DNA of 64,000 nucleotides from Methanolobus psychrophilus R15 (GTDB lineage Archaea; Halobacteriota; Methanosarcinia; Methanosarcinales; Methanosarcinaceae), in NCBI GenBank assembly GCA_000306725.1, contig CP003083.1, positions 2,964,042-3,028,041 on the forward strand. The letters run 5' to 3'. Position numbers and translations under genes: made by a program. Positions 62,385 to 64,000 of this stretch are shown piece by piece. The number at the start of each line of letters is the position of its first letter. Position 1 is the stretch's first letter. The notes under the pieces were generated by a model that made no database searches, was not told the origin of the DNA, and was given only the letters and a program-made list of their open reading frames with translations.

Positions 62385-63143
62385 CTAGTCTTCCGAGGTC
62401 TTTTTCAATTTATCTTTAATCTCGGCGATTCTTTTTTCAATAGCTGCCTTTGCCTTACCCTTATCCTCTGCTGCTCTCTTCTCTAAAGCCTTCACCTTAG
62501 CTTTGGCCTCTTTTTCCCGCTGTTCCGACCACTGTTTTGCCTGCTCTGCCTTAGCATCCAGCTTCTGATTCAAATCGTCAATCTTGGTTTGAAGCTTGGC
62601 TTTATCTTCTGCCAGCGATTTGGCTTGCTCTGCTTTCAACTGAGCAACGTCCGCCTTGATAGCTGCCACTTCCCGAGCATTTTGTTCGTCAACAACATCC
62701 CTTCGTTCGATGCGAAATACGGTGCCTCCTAACGCTTCCATTTTGGTATCAACAGGAATTACCCATTCTTCGCTGATTTCTGAAACTATCGCCCATTTGC
62801 CAGGTGTTAGTTTGGCAGACACATCATCAAGGAATTCTGCGTTGACTCCTGCTCGACTCATGTCCCAGATGCTCCCCGCAAAGGTTCCCCCAACAGCGCC
62901 AACGGCAACGCCGATTGGTCCTCCGAGAAGTCCGATTAGAGCACCGATTGCGGTTCCGCTAACTGTACTGATCGGAAAGTCTTCCCCCATCTGCTTTATG
63001 ACAACTGTGCCATCATCATTTTTCTCTATTACGGCTTCGGAATAAACGGAAATGCTGCCTTCGAAATCAAGTGTCTTCAATGCTATGGATCCGTCGTATG
63101 CTTTTTTCTCGTTGTCAAAAACTACTACCAACATTCTTTCCAT
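62385..63143 (-). CDS. DUF1269-type glycine-zipper protein with coiled-coil tail
   Basis: 252 residues (start at 63143, or at 63134). Residues 1-155 match the DUF1269 layout: MLVVVFDNEKKAYDGS, YSEAVIEKNDDGTVVIK, a Gly-zipper membrane hairpin (TAIGALIGLLGGPIGVAVGA), then LTPGKWAIVSEISEEW. Residues 160-252 are a Lys/Glu/Ala coiled coil. The family is common in bacteria; composition here differs from neighbours, fitting transfer. It is the only intact gene in the transposon-like unit. Function unknown; membrane association likely. Confidence 0.8.
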   Translation of the reverse strand: MERMLVVVFDNEKKAYDGSIALKTLDFEGSISVYSEAVIEKNDDGTVVIKQMGEDFPISTVSGTAIGALIGLLGGPIGVAVGAVGGTFAGSIWDMSRAGVNAEFLDDVSAKLTPGKWAIVSEISEEWVIPVDTKMEALGGTVFRIERRDVVDEQNAREVAAIKADVAQLKAEQAKSLAEDKAKLQTKIDDLNQKLDAKAEQAKQWSEQREKEAKAKVKALEKRAAEDKGKAKAAIEKRIAEIKDKLKKTSED

Positions 63144-63346
63144 TGTTTGTTCTCCCCCTTATGTACTATATTCACTGGATCATTCGCCCCAGTGGTATCT
63201 ATGCAACATAGCTTTTTTTTGATAGATAGAAACCTACAAGTCCTATCAATAAAATCTTTGCGAAACATTTAGGATATCTACAGAGCCGGTTTACGAGAAC
63301 GTTTTATACGAGAAAAACCTTTTCTCACTTGATTAAGAATTAGGAT

Positions 63347-63437
63347 GAGGCGCCTGGAAACCACCACGCTTTAAGGCGCCTCTCTCCTAACGAATCCGAG
63401 ACTGCTGTACCGTACATCCGCCTTGGCCGTACAGCAG
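63347..63437. ncRNA. Two consecutive 9-bp hairpins with 18-nt loops
   Basis: GAGGCGCCT (63347-63355) pairs with AGGCGCCTC (63374-63382), loop 18. CTGCTGTAC (63402-63410) pairs with GTACAGCAG (63429-63437), loop 18. Both stems are perfect and equally built, 19 bases apart, in otherwise AT-rich DNA. No protein frame crosses them. May be a structured RNA or a recombination or protein-binding site. Confidence 0.5.
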
Positions 63438-63816
63438 ATTTCTCTGAATTCCACGACCCGCAACACATACTAAGTCAGTGTTCTTATTTAACCAAACCCG
63501 ATTTTAATATCGGACAGAGCTTTATTTTTGCTAAGAAACATTTTTTCTACAGGAAGCTTATTTTGGCAAAGCAGGTTATTTTCTTATCACATGCTATTTT
63601 CAGATGTCTTTATAATTTCAAGTTCCATCGTTTAATCCCCTAATCTATGTCTTGCAATAAGCGAAGTTCAATTGCCGCACCTTGCAGCCCTTTTAACCCC
63701 CCTACAAGCACTTGAAAACTTCAAACATACGATACCATCAAAACAACAAATGAAGCCCTATCAGAGCGATTGTAGGGATCATAAGCTGAAAATCTACTCA
63801 CTTTCAACGAGTAGCA

Positions 63817-63840
63817 CCCACAGCCCTGCCTGTGGTTTGG
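63817..63840 (-). repeat. Hairpin repeat copy 7
   Basis: Minus strand CCAAACCACAGGCAGGGCTG then TGGG. CCACAG and CTGTGG form a perfect 6-bp stem. Confidence 0.65.
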
Positions 63841-63897
63841 TTTGAACTGAGCAGATATGAGAATGTCTCAAGATAATGCGCTATGCTTACGAGGAGG

Positions 63898-63924
63898 GCG
63901 CAGGCAGGGTCTGCGGGTTTCAAT
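63898..63924 (+). repeat. Hairpin repeat copy 8
   Basis: GCGCAGGCAGGGTCTGCGGG then TTTCAAT. CGCAG pairs with CTGCG: both arms changed together compared with copy 7. Confidence 0.65.
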
Positions 63925-64000
63925 AATGTCAATACATCAACCTGAAAGAGAGAGCATTGTAGGGCATTTTAAAGAGAATAGAGCAGGGATTATCAGAAGT

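Larger units (their letters stand above)
61833..63295. mobile_element. Transposon-like unit with inverted ends, 8-bp target duplication and no transposase
   Basis: GGCTCTGTAGA at 61841 and its reverse complement ending at 63287 (CTACAGAGCC) bound 1447 bases. Outside both ends is the same octamer GGTTTACG (61833-61840 and 63288-63295). A third, inward copy of the end (CTACAGAGCT) sits at 61961-61970, and a partial one (TAGAAACCTA) at 63227. The same end starts the IS5-type remnant at 25363. Inside are a DUF1269-type gene and gene fragments but no transposase, so it was moved by an enzyme elsewhere. Confidence 0.7.
63288..64000. other. Non-coding right edge with hairpins
   Basis: 713 bases. 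No credible gene. Contains the paired hairpins at 63347-63437, a short inverted repeat CCGAT-TTTAAT-ATCGG near 63508 followed by T-rich DNA, and hairpin repeat copies 7 and 8. Confidence 0.6.

Overview
The window looks like chromosome of a methylotrophic methanogen of the Methanosarcinaceae (Methanolobus/Methanococcoides type). The evidence is an archaeal late-cobamide set (CobD with a Cys-rich tail, CbiB, CobZ, CobS, CobY), a probable MsvR regulator, DUF2124 and DUF2110 proteins, pyruvoyl arginine decarboxylase, S-layer-domain and PGF-pre-PGF surface proteins, a sarcinarray-type protein, a FilR1-type regulator, and TATA-box promoters with several apparently leaderless starts. No rRNA, tRNA or CRISPR array was found.

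Left part (0-16.9 kb): an edge-truncated unknown gene, a large secreted papain-family protease, a GNAT enzyme, an S-layer-domain protein, then housekeeping genes: DUF2124, Taw2, MsvR with a visible operator, DUF2110 plus a winged-helix regulator, Trm1, a lipoprotein with a metal-less cupredoxin fold, a phosphoesterase and an AIM24-type protein. From 17.1 to 23.2 kb lies a compact cobamide nucleotide-loop operon. It begins with two tandem, equally long CobD paralogues, and the first has lost the PLP lysine. A second GNAT paralogue follows, then an area of decay (broken membrane gene, DUF1801 gene, frameshifted IS5-type element) against a Na+/H+ antiporter gene.

Middle part (28-46 kb): lipoprotein, PdaD, a CbbO/CbbQ-like VWA/AAA+ pair, a seven-repeat secreted beta-propeller, a cupin, a 1345-residue anchored surface protein with a sarcinarray protein, an AlbA_2 protein, a PQQ-type sugar dehydrogenase lipoprotein and an MrfA/Hrq1-type helicase with C-terminal TPRs.

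Right part (46.6 kb to the end) is accessory DNA. An FKBP gene is cut at its 5' end next to a tyrosine integrase. Then come a small RHH protein, a chain of overlapping small genes and an SF3-helicase replication protein. Immediately after it lies a cluster of TGTCTGAC iterons that I read as the origin of an integrated plasmid or virus. Eight copies of a small hairpin repeat (core CAGGCAGG) lie at 51.7-54.1 and 63.8-63.9 kb, which suggests the same element or its relatives run past the right edge. Inside this stretch are a Cys-cluster protein with internal duplication, a minus-strand mini-operon (RHH regulator, small coat-like membrane protein, GLUG-motif surface protein), an IS630 copy, an MBL-fold/DUF3006/nuclease-remnant group, a 72-bp tandem repeat, a decayed HsdS/TIGR02391 locus, a FilR1 regulator, and a 1447-bp transposon-like unit with inverted ends and an 8-bp target duplication. 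That unit carries a bacterial-looking DUF1269 gene but no transposase. The strongest candidates for something undescribed are the CobD pseudo-paralogue, the plasmid origin with its hairpin repeats, the passenger transposon, and the hidden minus-strand small-gene operon.
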